The notes under the pieces: model-generated
What the model saw: the letters and a program-made list of their open reading frames with translations, nothing else
What the model was told of the DNA's origin: nothing
The model's database searches: none
Shown here: positions 27,801 to 42,800 of the stretch, piece after piece
How the letters are laid out: each line of letters starts with the position of its first letter
Position numbering within the stretch: position 1 is the first letter of the stretch
Assembly: GCA_007570785.1 (NCBI GenBank)
Contig: ML664175.1
Location: 5,737,294 to 5,801,293 of the forward strand
From: Antilocapra americana
Taxonomy: Eukaryota > Chordata > Mammalia > Artiodactyla > Antilocapridae
Length of the DNA: 64,000 nucleotides
Direction: 5' to 3'
Made by a program: the position numbers and the translations under genes

Positions 27801-30800
27801 CACAGAAGACAACATATTTTATAATTCCATTCATTAAAAAATGTCCAGAATAGGCAAATTTGTAGAGAAAGAAAATATATTTGATGCTGCCATTGGATCA
27901 TAGAAAAAGCAAGAGAATTCCAGAAAAACATCTGCTGCTTCATTGACTACACTAAAGCCTTTGACTGTGTGGATCACAACAGACTGCGGAAAATTTTTAA
28001 AGAGATGGGAATACCAGATCACCTTAGCTGCCTCCTGAGAAATCTGTATATAGGTCAAGAAGCAACAGAACCAGATATGGAACGATGGCCTGGTTCAAAA
28101 TTGGGAAAGGAGTACATCAAGGCTGTGTATTGTCACCTTGCTTATTTAACTTATATGCAGAGTACATCATGCGAAATTCTGGGCTGGATGAAGCACAAGC
28201 TGGAATCCAGATTGCTGGGAGAAACATCAATAACCTTAGATATGCAGATGATACTACCCTTATGGCAGAAAGTGAAGAGGAAATAAAGAGTCTCTTGATG
28301 AAAGTGAAAGAGGAGAGTGAAAAAGCTGGCTTAAAACTCAACATTCAAAAAATAAGGTCAAGGCATCTGGTCCCATCACTTCACGGCAAATAGATGGAGA
28401 AACAATGGAAACAGTGAATGACTTTATTTTTGGGGGGGCTCCAAAATCACTGCAGATGTTGAAATTAAAAGACACCGGCGGATTTCCCATAGTACCTCGT
28501 GAGTGGCGGGCATGATAGTAAATTCGGTAGGCTCTCTCGCGGGTTTAAGTAGGCCTTGTTGGGGTTTCTCTCGTTTCTCTACGGCCAGGGCGCCGTAGGG
28601 GATCGGGGCCTGGTCAGTGCTTTGTCTGCGGATGCAATGGCGCTTCTCCAGGGCGTGTGGGGCGTGCTGAATGCACTGGGAAAGTCAGGAGCGGATCTCT
28701 GCGCGGGCCGCGGCAGTCGACTGCGCTCTCCCTTTAGTTTTGCGTATGTCCCAAAATGGTTTTCCACCAGCTTGAGTGGTTATCCAAAGAAGCCTATGAC
28801 TTCATACGTTCGATTTTCTAAAGAACAGCTACCCATATTTAAAGCTCAGAACCCAGAAGCAAAAAGTTCAGAACAAATTAAAAAGTCGCCAAGCTATGGA
28901 GGGAACTTCCTGATTCTGAGAAAAAGATATATGAAGATGCTTACAGGGCAGACTGGCAGATATACAAGGAAGAGATAAACAGAATTCAAAAACAACTAAC
29001 TCCAAGTCAAATGGTATCTTTGGAAAAAGAAATCATGCAGAAACGTTTAAAAAAGAAAGTGTTAAAAAAGAGAGAGTTAATAATGCTTGGAAAACCGAAA
29101 AGACCTCGCTCAGCTTACAACATTTTTATAGCTGAACGTTTTCAGGAAGTTAGGGATGGCACATCACAGGTAAAGCTGAAAGCTATAAATGACAACTGGA
29201 AAAATCTCTCTAATTCTCAAAAGCAAGTATATATTCAACTTGCTAAAGATGATAAAATTCGTTATTATAACGAAATGAAATCTTGGGAGGAAAAGATGAT
29301 GGAAGTTGGATGAGAAGATCTTATACGTCGCTCAATTAAATACCAGCAAAAAATGACCCTGAGAAGTATTAAAATAGAATATTGAGTTATGTTCATAATG
29401 GATAGACACAAGAAACCAACTAGGTCTCAATACCTGAAGCTGTTGTAAAATTAGAATGGATAAAGTTGGTGAACATTTATATTTAAATCCTTTTCTGTAG
29501 CCCATGGACTTCTGCCAGCCAATTCAATATATTTTGTATTGGTGTCTTGCTTTTGAAAACCCAAACAGATAAGAGTTCATGTGGAATTTATTTTGTTTAG
29601 GAACTACTGAGCATCAAGATAATCCATGAAAGTCATTTTACCTTTGATAAAGGTAAATCAGACTGTGAAGTTTTTTATACTTGATGATTATGGAAAGAAT
29701 ATTCTTGTTTCCTTATATTATGGAAGCAGGAGTTTCCTATTCATAAGTATCTCCAAGTTTGCAGAAGCCATAGGGTTCTATGATATAACTGCATTTTTAA
29801 AAGAGCATCTAGAACTCATGCTGGTAAATTCCAAATCCTGGGTATAATTCATATTGTAATCAGAGTTGATGGTTGTACATGTGAAGAATTTCTGGTGTCA
29901 GTTGCAACTTTTATAAAAGGGATAGAGAGATTTATAAACCTTTTCCTCATTATCTTTTTCCTAAATGAAAAACTAAAAAATTATTACCAAATCTATGCAT
30001 ATTGTTTTACATTGCATAGAATAAAAAATTATGTGTTTCCTAAAAAAAAAAAGACACTTGCTCCTTGGAAGAAAAGTTATGACCAACCTAGACAGCATAT
30101 TAAAAAAACAGGGACATTACTTTGCCAATAAAATTCCATTTAGTCAAAGCTATGGTTTTTCCAGTAGTCATGTACAGGATGTTAGAGTTGGACCATAAAG
30201 AAAGCTGAGCACTGAAGAATTGATGCTTTTGAACTGTGGTTTTGGAGAAGACTCTTGAGAGTCCCCTGGACTGCAAGGAGATCCAACCCGTCAGTCCTAA
30301 AGGAAATCAGTCCTGAATATTCATTGGAAGGACTGATGCTGAAGCTGAAGTTCCCATATTAAGGCCACCTGATACTAAGAACTGACTCATTGGAAAAGAC
30401 ACTGATGCTGGGAAAGATTGAAGGCAGGAGGAGAAGGGGACGACAGGATGAGATGGTTGGATGGTATCACTGACTCAGTTGACATGAGTTTGAGTAAACT
30501 CCGGGAGTTGGTGATGGACAGGGAGGCCTGGCATGCTGCAGTCCATGGGGTCACAGAGAGTCAGACACGACTAAGCAACTGAACTGAACTGAACTGAGGT
30601 GAGAAGGAGGGGACTCCTCAGTGGAATGTGGGTAGGGGATAAGAGTCGTGGCTACTGGGTTTAAGGCTTCTTTCAGGAGTGATGAAGCTTTTCTAAAATT
30701 ACATTATGATGATGGTTGCATAATTCTGTAAATATACCAAACTTCACTGAACTCTACACTTTAAATAAGGGAACTGCATGGCATGTAGGTTATAATCAAT

Positions 30801-33800
30801 GAAGCTGTTTAAGAAATTGAGTGAACTAGGTGATCTCTAAGGTCAGTTCTAGCTCTGACCTTCCAGATTAGCAACTCCCCATGGGTTATATCATTGGGAC
30901 ACTAATGCTGAGTTAATGTATTCCATAAGCAGGTAATGAGTGTGAAATGACTCCTCTTGCTCTGGTAAGCCCCCCAAACCTGCACTGTTTTTCTGCATTG
31001 TCAATTTTGTCCCACTAGTTTAAGTTTTTATTACAGTGTTCCTAATGGGCCTCCCATCTCTCCCCTTCTAACCCATCCTATTCAATTCTGCCACAGTTTT
31101 TCTAAATCTGAATTTTGGGCATCTTAATCCTCCTACTCAGAAATCTGTATTGAGAGTTCTAGTTCCTGGTAAGATGGAATAAGCAGTCCATTTTGTGTCT
31201 CCCACGGAATGCAGTTATAAAACCTGGATGGAATGCCTGGAACAACTATTTGAGGACTTTGAAAAGTAAACATTAGCAGGTGGTGTGGGGAAGAAGACCA
31301 GGATTTGAAGTATCTCTCAAGTAATATTGAGTTTACCAGTATCCTCCCCTTGGCTATTCACTGGTTTGAACTCAAAGCAGCCCGAAATTCAGTAGTGGGC
31401 ACTGCTGTCAACTAAGAGCTCTGGAAGGAACCCTCCAGTTCTGGTTTGAGGTGCTGAAAAGGGGTGTCCTAATACTCTGAGAGAGGGTAGAAATTCTGTT
31501 TTTCTTATTTCTCCTTTTCTTTCTTTTTCTTCACTCTGTTATGTGCAAGCTCCAAACAGTCCTGGGGTGGTGGCAACAGACTCCAGCAGCAAACTAAAAC
31601 AGAGAGGGGAACTTTCTTCAGTTGGGGGACATGCAACTCAAGAGGATGGGGGTAAACATCTAGCTCTATCCTCCCACCACTTGACCCCAGATGGGGACAT
31701 TTGCTGGAAGTATAGCACATAGTGAGTTAAGTAAAGCCCAAGTTTTCGGTCTGGAGGACAAAAGAAAGGATCCTAAGAGATCTAGAAAGTACCAGGGGTA
31801 TTATGGAGAGGAAAAGGCTTGGGAAAGTGACCCTAAAATTTGCTTATGAACTCCTGGGCACACCCCTGAGCCCATGCATGAATTTGCATACTTAAACTTT
31901 GAGGACTAAACTATAGATTGAGCATCACCCAAGTTTCAGACTGGCCACTGTGTGTCACACATAAGACAGAAGCAAATAGCATTACAAAGGCTTCGAAAAC
32001 TAAACTGACCAAGGAATCACAATTCCCAGAACCTGAACCCCAGTGGGTTGATTATCTGATAAAAATATTAACATTCTCCACAGGATTTAAAGACTCAGTG
32101 TCTCATAACACTAAAGTGTCCAGAATACAATTCAAAATTACTAGGCATATGAAAACCAGGAAAATCTCATCAGATTGTACAGGGCAATTAATAGACATCA
32201 ACTCTGAGATGACACAGATATTGAAATCATCTGACAAAGACTTTAAGGAAGTTATCACAAAATGCTCCAAAAAGTAAAGACAAACTACCTTGAAATACAT
32301 GCAAAGACAGAAAATTTCAGAAAAGACACAAAATGTTAACAAATAATTGAAAACTGTAGAGCTGAAAACTACAGCAACATAAACAAAAGAACTCACTGAA
32401 TGGGCTCAATAGCAGAATAAAGAGTCAGAGAACTTCAAGAGACCAAACAGACTCTGCAATCTGAAAAGTCCAAAGGAAAAATCTAAAGAACAGAACTTTA
32501 GGGGTAACAAAACAATGAAATCACTAACATTTGTGTCACTGAAATTCCAGAGGGAAAGGAGAAAGTGTGATGCAGACAAGACATTTGAAGAAATGGCTGA
32601 AAATGTTATAAATTTGATGAGACCCACAAACCTGCAGATTCAAGAAGTCCAGAGAATCTCAGAGAAGCTAAACTCAAAGAAATCTAGACCTAGTCACATT
32701 ATAATCAAACTGTGGTAAACTAAACACAAAGAAAAAATTTGGAAATCAGTAAGAGAAAAACTATGCATTATTTGTAGGGAAATAATAACTCAGTGACTGT
32801 GCATTTCTCACCAGAAACCATGGAAACCAGAAAAAAGTGAAACGTTTTTAAACTGATGAAAAAATGGACTATCAGCCCAGACATTAGCAGCCTGCAAAAA
32901 TATACTTCAGGAAGTATAGGTGAAGTACAGAAGGTGAGGTAAAGATATTTTCAGATTAAAGAAAGCTAAGGGAATTTATTGCCAGTGAATCTGCTCTAAA
33001 AGGATTACTGAAATAATTTTCTCAGGCAAAAGGAAAATGAGATCAAAATGAGATCTGGGGGTAACAAATGAGACTTGAAACATTAGAAATGAAGAAATTA
33101 CAGAAATGATAAATATCTGGGTAAATATAAAAGACAATTCTTCTCCTTTTGAGGCCTTGAAAATATCCTAGGTGAACTGAAATTAAAAATTATAACATTG
33201 GCTGCTAGAGTTTTTGATGTATGTAGATATACAGCATAAGACAACTACAAAATAAAGCAAAGAGAGGAAAGGGGCCTATGTGATGGTCTGGTTTCTACAT
33301 TCCACTTGATGTGATAAATGGTCGGGGCTCCAAACTTTCAGTGAAGGGGGCATGGGTTCACTCCCTCGTTGGGGAACCAATACCATGCATGCCATGCAGT
33401 GTGACTAAAAAATCCAGATAAACAGCTTTTTAAAAATCCAATTTAAAAATAAAAGATATTGATTCCAAATAAACTGAAAAAGGTAATTATGATACTATAA
33501 TTTGTAGAGCAATCATTAAAAAAGATACAAAGAGATATAGAGAAAACACAATAGGGAAATTTTAAAAAGATGTAAAAAATGTCCAAAGAACCCCAAATAA
33601 GACAGAAACAGGAAATCAAAAAAATGAAAACCAGAAAAGGACACAGAGAAAATAACAAAATGGTAGACTTATATCTAAATATATCATATATCAATAAATA
33701 CATTAAATTAAAATGGTCTAAATATCCCAATTAAGAAATAGAGATTGTCAGACTGGATTAAAAAAAAGGACCCAAATATATGCTGCCTACACTTCAAGTA

Positions 33801-36800
33801 TTACACAAATATGCTAACAATAAAAGGATGGGAAAAGGTATACTATGAAAACAGTGATCCAAATAAAAAGACTTTCAGATAAAGTAGACCTCAAAGCAGA
33901 GAAAATTAACAGGGTGGGATAAAGAGAGACCCCTACATAATGATAGGAGGGTCAGCTCACCAAGATGACATAACAATTTTTAATGTGTATGCACCTTACT
34001 CAGAGTGTAAGAAAAACAGAGCTTCAGAATATATAACGCAAAAACTGACAGCTTGAAAGAATAGACACATTCATAATTACAGTTGAAGACTTCAACACAC
34101 CTCTCAGTAGTCAATAGAATTAGTAGACAGAAAATCAGCAAGGATACAGAAGAAATGAAAAATGAAAGTCAAAGTCAAAGTCTTAGTCACTCCTCTGTCC
34201 ATGGAATTCTCCAGGCAAGAATACTGGAGTGGACTGCCATTCTCTTCTCCAGGGGATCTTCCTGACCCAGGGATCGAACCCAGGTCCCCTGCATGGCAGG
34301 CAGATTATTTACTGTCTGAGTCACCAGGGAAGCCCCGAAAAATACCATCGACCAATTGGGTCTGATTGACACTTATAGAACATTCTACCCAACAACAGAA
34401 TAATGTACATTATTTTCAACTGCATTTGGAATATTCACAAAAGTAGACTGTATTCTGGGTCATAAAAGCAAGTATTAACAAATTTTAAAATAACTGAAAT
34501 CATATAAATTTTCTCATCACTTCATGGCAAATAGATGGGGAAACAGTGGAAAGGCTCCAAAATCACTGCAGATGGTGACTGAAGCCATGAAGTTAAAAGA
34601 TGCTTGCTCCTTGGAAGGAAAGCTATGACCAACCTTGACAGCATGTTAAAAAGCAGAGACATTACTTTGCTGACAAAGGTCTGTCTAGTCAAAGCTATGG
34701 TTTTTCCAGTAGTCATGTATGGATGAGAGTGTTGGACCATAAAGAAAGCTGAACACAGAAGAACTGATGCTTTTGAACTGGGGTGATGGAGAAGACTCTT
34801 GAGAGTCCCTTGGACTGCAAGGAGATCAAACCAGGCAATCCTGAAGGAAATCAACCTTGAATATTCATTGGAAGGACTGATGCTGAAGCTGAAGCTCCAA
34901 TCTTGGCCACCTGATGCAAAGAGCTGACTCATTGGAAAAGACCCTGATGCTGGGAAAGATTGAAGGCAGGAGAAGAAGGGAACAACGGAGGATGAGATGA
35001 CTGGATGGCATCACCAACTCAATGGTCATGAGTTTGAGCAAGCTTCGGGAGATGGTGAAGGACAGGGAAGCCTGGTGTGCTGCAGTTCATGGGGTTGCAA
35101 AGAGCCATGACTTAACAACAGACCAACAACAACAGATATAAACTTTGTTTTTTTCAAAGTAAAAGTATTTATAAGTCTGTATTTTAAAAATAAATCTGGG
35201 AAAGTCTAAGACAAAGTGGGATGGTTGGTAACTCTAGCATCATAATCTACAGTGTATGTTAACCTGTGTGCATCTAGAGATCTTTTTAAAAATTGTGGTA
35301 GAAAACACACAACATAAAATTACCATGTTAACCATTGTAAGTGTATAGTATAGCATAGTAGTCTTAACCAAATGCACCATGTTGTGGAACTAAGCTCCCA
35401 GAACATTTTGTAAAACTGAAACTGTACATCCATTGGACAACAGCTCCCTTTTCCTCCTCTCTCCTCAGCTCCAGGCAACCACCATTCTACCTTTTGTTTC
35501 TAAGAGTCTGACTGACAAAGTATATTCTTTAAGCACAACAAAATTAAACTAAAATCAATAACAGAAAGGTAACATGAAAGTCTCTAAACACTTGGAAATT
35601 AAACAACACGCACTTCTATACCATCCAAGAGTCAAAAAGTAAGACTTAAGGGAAATTAGAAAATATTTTGAATTGAACAAAAATGAACTGAACAACATAC
35701 ATCAAAACTACGTGTTGGGGAATAAAGTAGTGCTTGGAGAGAAATGTATAGCATTAAATGCTTATGTTAGAAAAGAAAAGTCTCAGAGCTAATAATCCAG
35801 GCTTCTACTTTAGGAACCTAGAAGAAAGGAAAAATAAATGCAAAGTAGGCAGAAGTAATGAAAAAAAGACAGTAACAGAAATCAATTAAATTTAAAAAAA
35901 ATAAGACAAAATCAACAAAATCAAAACCTGGTTCTTTGAAAACATCATAAAATAGATATACCTGTAGCAAGACTGACCAAGGAAAAGAGAAGACAAATTA
36001 CCCACAGAGGAGTGGAAGAGGGGCTATTGCTATAAATTCTGCAGAAATTAAAAGAATAATAAAGGAATATTCTGACAATTATACACACATTACCTCAACT
36101 CTGATGAAGTGGACCTTGAAAACCAAAAACTACCAAACTCACCTAACATGAAATATATAACCCGAATAATCCCACAACTACTGAAAAAAATATCAAATCC
36201 ATAGTTTAAAGCCTTCTGAAAAAGAAAAAACTCTGAGGTTGCTGCCATTCCTGAGGGACTAAAGCATGTATTTCTCACGCTGGCACTCCGCTCTGTCTCT
36301 GTAACTCATTTTTCTAGATCCCCCCATCACTCCTGGTTCTCCTTTCAAGAAGGGCTATTCATACCCTGCCCAAAGCATTCCTTCATTGAGGCCTGTGCTT
36401 ATTTCTCTAGTTCTTGGTGAAATCCTTCTTGTCCTCCAAGACCCAAGTCAATGCCTTTTGTATTCTCCCCAGATTCCTTCAGGGCAACAAGCAATGTCTG
36501 TACTTGGGCCACATCGTTCTGGTTCCTAACAGAAGTGTCTCCACAGGCCCTACCTAGGTTCTTATCAAAGAACCCTGGGCGGGCTTCCCTGAAGGTTCAG
36601 TGGCAAAGAATCCACCTGCTAATTCAGGAGACACCGGTTCAATCTCTGATCTGAGAAGACCCCACTCGCTGTGGAGCAACAAAGCCCATACACCACCACT
36701 GTCAAGCCAGTGCTCTAGCGCCTGGAAGCCACAACTACTGAAACCATGAGCCACAGTTACTGAAGCCCCTGCACCCAGAGCCCATGCTTGGCAGCAAGAG

Positions 36801-39800
36801 AAGCTGCTGCAATGTGAAGCCTGCACATTGCAACTAGAGTAGCCCCACTTGCTGCAATTAGAGATTTGCGCGTTGAAGATCCAGAAAGCCAAAAAGAAAT
36901 GATGCCTGGGTAAAATAACCACAGTGGAACTTGTAATAAAAATGCTATTGTGGAGATGGTGAGATAAAGTTCCACATGCGATAATATTTTTTTTTTTTTT
37001 ACAAAAAAATGAACTATGTACTAGGAAAAGTTTTACATTTTCCCGGGGACTGGTCAGCTTCACCATGACAGATGAGACCAGAGAGCTACTGATGTTTTGC
37101 TTTTTGCTCCTGGCAGGCAGAGAGCCCAGCAACTGTTTTCAAGCTACTCTGTCCACTGTTTACTTTTCTTTTCTTGGAGTTTGATTTTGTGCTCATGTTT
37201 TGCTATTGCAGTGCTTGTGTTGTCATGGTAAAATCACTGCCAACCCTGGAGGACCTTGTTTATGGCAGAAGCTGAATCAATAGCTGAATGAACAAATGTC
37301 TCTAAGATGGATGTGCTGTTCACTCAGAGGAACACACTGGAAAGGCAGTACTTACCTTATAGCACTTCCAACTGGTGAGAGGAAAGAGTGCTGAGCACCT
37401 ATGGGGACAAATGTTCACTTACCTTGGGGACCTACTGGTGGAATAAGAGTTGTTTAGCAAAGACTTTGGTGACACGTGTAGGTTTATGACTTGACTTTAA
37501 ATAGGCCTGAGGCTGCCCCAGAGGACTACAGGGCATCTGCTCAGAGCTTGGGAAATAAACAGAAGTCTTTCCTCTCAGTGAAGAGGAGAAGACCCACAAA
37601 GCCCAGCCTTCCTGAATACTCCCTTGTATCTGAAAACCACAACCTGGGGTCATGGGAATTTCACACACTGCTTTGTAGAGATGTCCAAGTTTCACTAATG
37701 CTAAGAAGATGTAATGGATACCTCTTGTGTACTACTTGGCTTAATAAACTTTTTGGGTCATTTTTTCATTGTATCACTACCATCATCACCACCCCAGATT
37801 CTCCTGTCACCTACAGGTATCAAATCCGTGTATATATTAAAAAATCTTAAATATCTACCCCATATTATATGCTTTCTAATCATGTGATAGTGTTAAACTT
37901 CAAACAATAGCTAATGATCCATGTTTTCTTGGTTTAGAGACAGAGAATCTGACACACTTCAAAACTGGATAACTAGACTTCCAGGTGGCACAATGGATAA
38001 GAATCTGCCTGCCAAAGCAGGGGACACATGTCCGATCTCTGGTCCGGGAAATTCCCACATAATGCCAGCCAACTAATCCCACATGCCACAGCTACTTAGC
38101 CCATGCTCTAGAGCCCATGCTCTGAAACTAGATAAGCCACTGTAACGAGAGGCCTTCACACTGCAAAGAAGAGTAGCCCCACGAGAGGTAACTAGAGAAA
38201 GCCCTTGAAAAGCAAGAGACTCAGCACAGCCAAAAATAAATAAATACATAAAAAGCAAAAAAAAATGGATAACCATGTCTGCAAGATGAACTCTCAAAGC
38301 TTGGCCTGGCATTCTGTGCCCTCCCAATCTGGGTCCCGCTTACCACTCTACTGCAGTCCTGTTGATCCTGACATAAGCCTCCACTTAATCTAGACAGAGC
38401 TATTAATATTTACTCCTGCCTGAGGAGGGGTCCTTACTCAGGCCTACCACTATGCCTTTGCCCACTCATTCCCTTGCCTGGAATGTTCTTCCAGTATTGA
38501 TCACTCGCAAACAGTTTTCAGGCTTCTTTAGCTTTTCTGGCCACGATCATCTCTCCTCTCTGAAGCACTTCCTGTACCATTTATTTATGACTTAGTTACA
38601 GTGGTCTTGAATCATCATTTAGCTTCTCAACAGCAGGGATCAAATCACCCTTTCCTTTGTTTCCTGTGTTCCCCACCAGCAGTGCTAGTCACAGAGGTGG
38701 TGGTCAACAAATACTGGCCCACAGAGGGCCAGAATTTAAAATACACAATTATTAGTTCTTATGTGAAGCCACTCTGCTAGAGGGTCAAGTTAGCATAAGT
38801 AGAGTGATGGGAGGAGGGCCTGGCATCAGATGGTTGACATCTCCATGGCTCTGAGAGTCGTTTCGTTTTGCACACCCTCCAGAAGTGCCGCTCTTACGGA
38901 GGAAGGGCAGGCAGAGTGTGCGGTCTTGGACTTCAGGAGCATCCTTTCCGGCCAGCCTATCCAGGGTTAGTGGTGGCTTATGGGTCTTACCTTATCTGCA
39001 TCCCTTTTCTACAGGAGCACATGTCCTTGCGCAGGAAGAGGCTGTTTAGGGTGACTGCCCCAATCAAGAAGAAGAGCTGCTTCACCGCCTGCCTCACGAT
39101 CTCAGGGTCCAGGCCATTCTGGCACATGGTGCTGTAGAAGTAGCTCAGCTGCTGCAGGACAGAGGTCATCGTGTAGGCATCTGTATCATCTATGCTGGAG
39201 GACCGCTTCCGGAAGCCTGTGGGCTTGAGGCCAGAAATGCCCTGCAGACTCTCGTACTCCAGCATGCCTGGCACTGCGGAGAGAAATGGAAGCTTTCCTT
39301 GCATGTACAGTGGGGACACCCAGAGGACATTTGCCCTGCTCTCGTGGTCTCCTTCAGGGAGTGGGGCAATTTTCACAAGCGTTAGTGTGGATACAGCTGT
39401 AACACAGCAAGCAGAAGGATGGAGGGTTGGGGAACACTGGGGTGTAAGGGGTGGATGGGAAGGCACTACCATCACAGCAGGGAAACAGTTCCTCTCCTTT
39501 CAACTTGACAGGAGAGAGAACTGGTTAGCATGACAACTCATGGTTTGGAACTACTTAAAGCCTACAGTATTTAAATTTCAGAAAACTGAAGAAAGTATAC
39601 AAGAATTTAAGTGGGGCTCTAGGATTTCAAAAATACTTGGCTCAGAAGCAGGATTAGCCATGTAAGTAGCAGCCGTTCTCCCAAATCTTTCCCTACAGGA
39701 TGGATCCCCCTTACAGAAAGAAAACTATGACCCATGTACTTTTATACATGTAATCATTTTAGGCAATCAGAGAATTAAACAGTGGGCATTTATATTAGTA

Positions 39801-42800
39801 AAGGTTTTTGTTTTAAAATTATGTTCTTTGAAGCTACAGTAGAGAATCATACTTATCTAGATGATATTGTGAATCTCTTATTTGCGTTGTGGTTAGGGAA
39901 AATCTCTAAAAGTAGTATTACTTGAGGAAAAGATGGTTCTCTTCCTTTCTGGCTGTACCACCTCTGAAAATTAACGCTTGTTTTTGGGAGATGTAGACGT
40001 TTTTGTGTGAACAGTTGCTTATACCACTGGAAACATGACCAAATCACAATTTGGACTGTCAACATCACATTGGCCTTTTCTGCTACTATGAGTACTAAAG
40101 ATCACCCTAGTGACTAAAACCACCTATGTCAATATGACTTAATTGTTTTCTTTGGGGGAAGGGTGGGGCAGAAAGGATAAGACTAAACCAATAAATTACT
40201 TTATTATTGGCTTAAAAAAATTATGTGCTTTTCAATTACATATTCCATGCAGATTTATTTTTTTAAGGTCTCAATATATTATAAATATTTCTTAGTCATC
40301 GATTCTTTTCTTACCTATTATTGGTTGAATATTATTTTCCATTACAATAATGAACTGATGATATATTCGTATAGCCACATCACTAAGAATCTGTCTGTAT
40401 TCTGAAAGGTCAAAATTGTTCAAGCAATTCTTATTCTGATGTGGACTATTATGCTTCATGAATTCCTGAAAGTAATTTGAACATATAAATATTAGAATAA
40501 TGTAGACACATAGGAAATTAAAATACTATCTCTGTATCTAATGATATTACAATAAGTTTCTACTATAACTCCTATACTTAATGTCTAATCTGTATTAAAT
40601 GAATTCTTAATGTTTGGGATAGCATTTATTTTCTATAACTAACTACACTTGACCCTTAAATGATATGTGTTTGAACTACACAGGTTCGCTTACATGTGGA
40701 CCTTTCTCTGTTATGTATTATATAGTACTACATGATCTACAGTTGATTGAATCTAAGTATCTGTAAATATTACTGTTCTGTTTAACTTTTCAACAAATAT
40801 GTGCCTCCAGAGTTAGACTACACTGGAAAACAACCCCTATGGAAGCTCATAGGAAAAACAGCGAAGCATCCAAAGAAATAAACTGCTGTTAAGAGGTTGA
40901 TAGATGCAATAAATGAGATTTATAACTTTACAGTTACAGAGTATAGACCAATCTGAAATGCTTTAATATGTGTGTTATGGACTGAGTATTTGTTTCCCCC
41001 TCAAATTTATATGTTGAAGCCATAACCTCCAGGGTGGCTAGATTTGGAGATGGGGTCTCTATCTTCTTGTTATTAAGGTTAAACAAGGTCATAAGGGTGG
41101 GAGTCCTGATCTGATAGGATTAGTGTCCTTCTAAAAGGAGACACTAGAGAGATCAATCTCTCTTTCTATCCCATGCACTAAGGAAAGGCCATGTGAGTAC
41201 ACAGGGAGAAGGTGGCTATCTTCAAGTCCAGAAGTGAACTTTCACCAGTGACCCAGTGCTTGTACCTTGACCTCAGATTTCCATTCTCCAGAACTATGAG
41301 AAAATAAATTTCTGTTGTTTAGGCCACCTAGTCTGTGGTATTTTGTTACAGAAGCCCAGCCTGAACATGGTAATACATTTACAATGTTCAAAGAAGTAAA
41401 ATTAAAAAGAAAATTTAAGAATAGGACATTGTAAAAGGCAGAGGTAAAAAAGAACCATTGGAATTTTAGAAATAAAAGTATAGCAATTAAAGAATCTTCA
41501 GACAAGGAAAAAAACATTGTATACATGGCTAAAGTGGGTAAAGAAAGGATTTTAAAAATGGTGATGGAATTAAAAAATAAATAAATTTTAAAAAATGGTG
41601 ATGATATGCCTCTCGTTAAAGCCACACAGATGCCAGCTTATCTTAAAAAGACTGATCTGTGCCCCTCTCAGCCCCAGTGTTCCTTTTGGTTAGAAGCTGA
41701 ATTTTCTTTACTTATTTCTCCTTTTGTTCTATAATACTAGTAGGATTACTCATATTTTATTTTCTTTCCTGAAAGAAGATATGTGATCATTACTTCACAT
41801 GTCAATTTGGGATAAATAATCACACCAATTATGGATAAAAGCCTAATTATGAACTCTAAATTTGAATTATAAGTTTAGAAGAAAAAAGAACTTCATGATC
41901 TCAGGGTAGGGAAGAATTTCTTGAACAGGACACTGAATCATGTATCATATCATAAAAGAACAGGACAGATAGATTTAAGTACATCAAAATTCAAAACTTA
42001 TGGATGACAAATGACTCCATAAATAAAAGTCAGTGATAGGCCACAATCTATATAAAGACCTCCTACAAATCAACAAGAAAAAAGAATCACCCCTAAGAAA
42101 AACGGAGAATGGATGTGACTAGGCAATTTAAAAAACAACCCAACTGATGAGTAAGCATATGAAATGATGCTTGACCTCGCTAGTGATCAAGCAATTACAA
42201 TTTAAGTCAACAGAGTATCATCTTATACCCATGAGACTAATAAAAAATAAAAATCTGTCAATACCTAGTGTTGGTAAAGGTATGAGACACTGGAACTTTA
42301 CTGATAGGACTATAAGATGGTATAACCATTTTGCAGAGCATTGGAAAATCCCAGTCAATTTTGTTCTTTTAGGTCAATGAAATAATGCTCTGTGAGTACA
42401 TGACAGTGAAGAACTTCATTATAATGTCAGCCCCTTGAAAGCAGAGTCAGAATGGCAAAGGATTTACAGATAATGGAGGAATAACCAAAATCTTGTAGTG
42501 ATAACAGCTATGAAAAAGCAGGCAGGTTGAACTAAAGGCTGTGTTTTGGAGTGATAATATTAACAACTTCAGAATTTTACAGCCAGAAGGAAAATGAAAA
42601 ATCACTGAATCTATCTCATGAATTTTTTAAAAAGATTTTTCGATGTGAACCATTTTAAAAGTCTTTATTGAACTGGTTACAACATTACTTCTGTTTTATG
42701 TTTTGTTTTGTTTTTTTTTTTTGAATGCAAGGCATGGGGGATCTCAGCTCCCCATCCAGGGATTAAACCCACACTCTCTGCCTTGGAAGATGAGGTCTCA

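Larger units (their letters stand above)
31150..36240 (+). mobile_element. ancient L1, long but broken copy with later insertions
   Basis: AT-rich stretch with L1 phrases in order: ORF1-like region near 32.0-33.0 kb, ORF2-like 'ccatcgaccaattgggtctgattgac' region (broken here by nested elements), and ORF2 'caaaacctggttctttgaaaa' and 'caagactgaccaagg' near 35.9 kb. No long open frame survives. Interrupted by SINEs at 33.3 and 34.2 kb, a BovB at 34.5 kb and an L1 3' fragment at 35.3 kb. Confidence 0.7.
26881..38990. other. MYO5C 12-kb intron
   Basis: Largest intron visible. Contains, in order, the L1/BovB/TFAM nest, a long decayed L1 with nested SINE and BovB, two CHR SINEs and L2 traces. No MYO5C exon is hidden in it: the exons on either side join in phase. 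Confidence 0.8.

Noticed and set aside
36554..37132. 192-codon minus-strand open frame
   Set aside because: Mostly the reverse complement of a CHR SINE; similar frames arise at other CHR copies.
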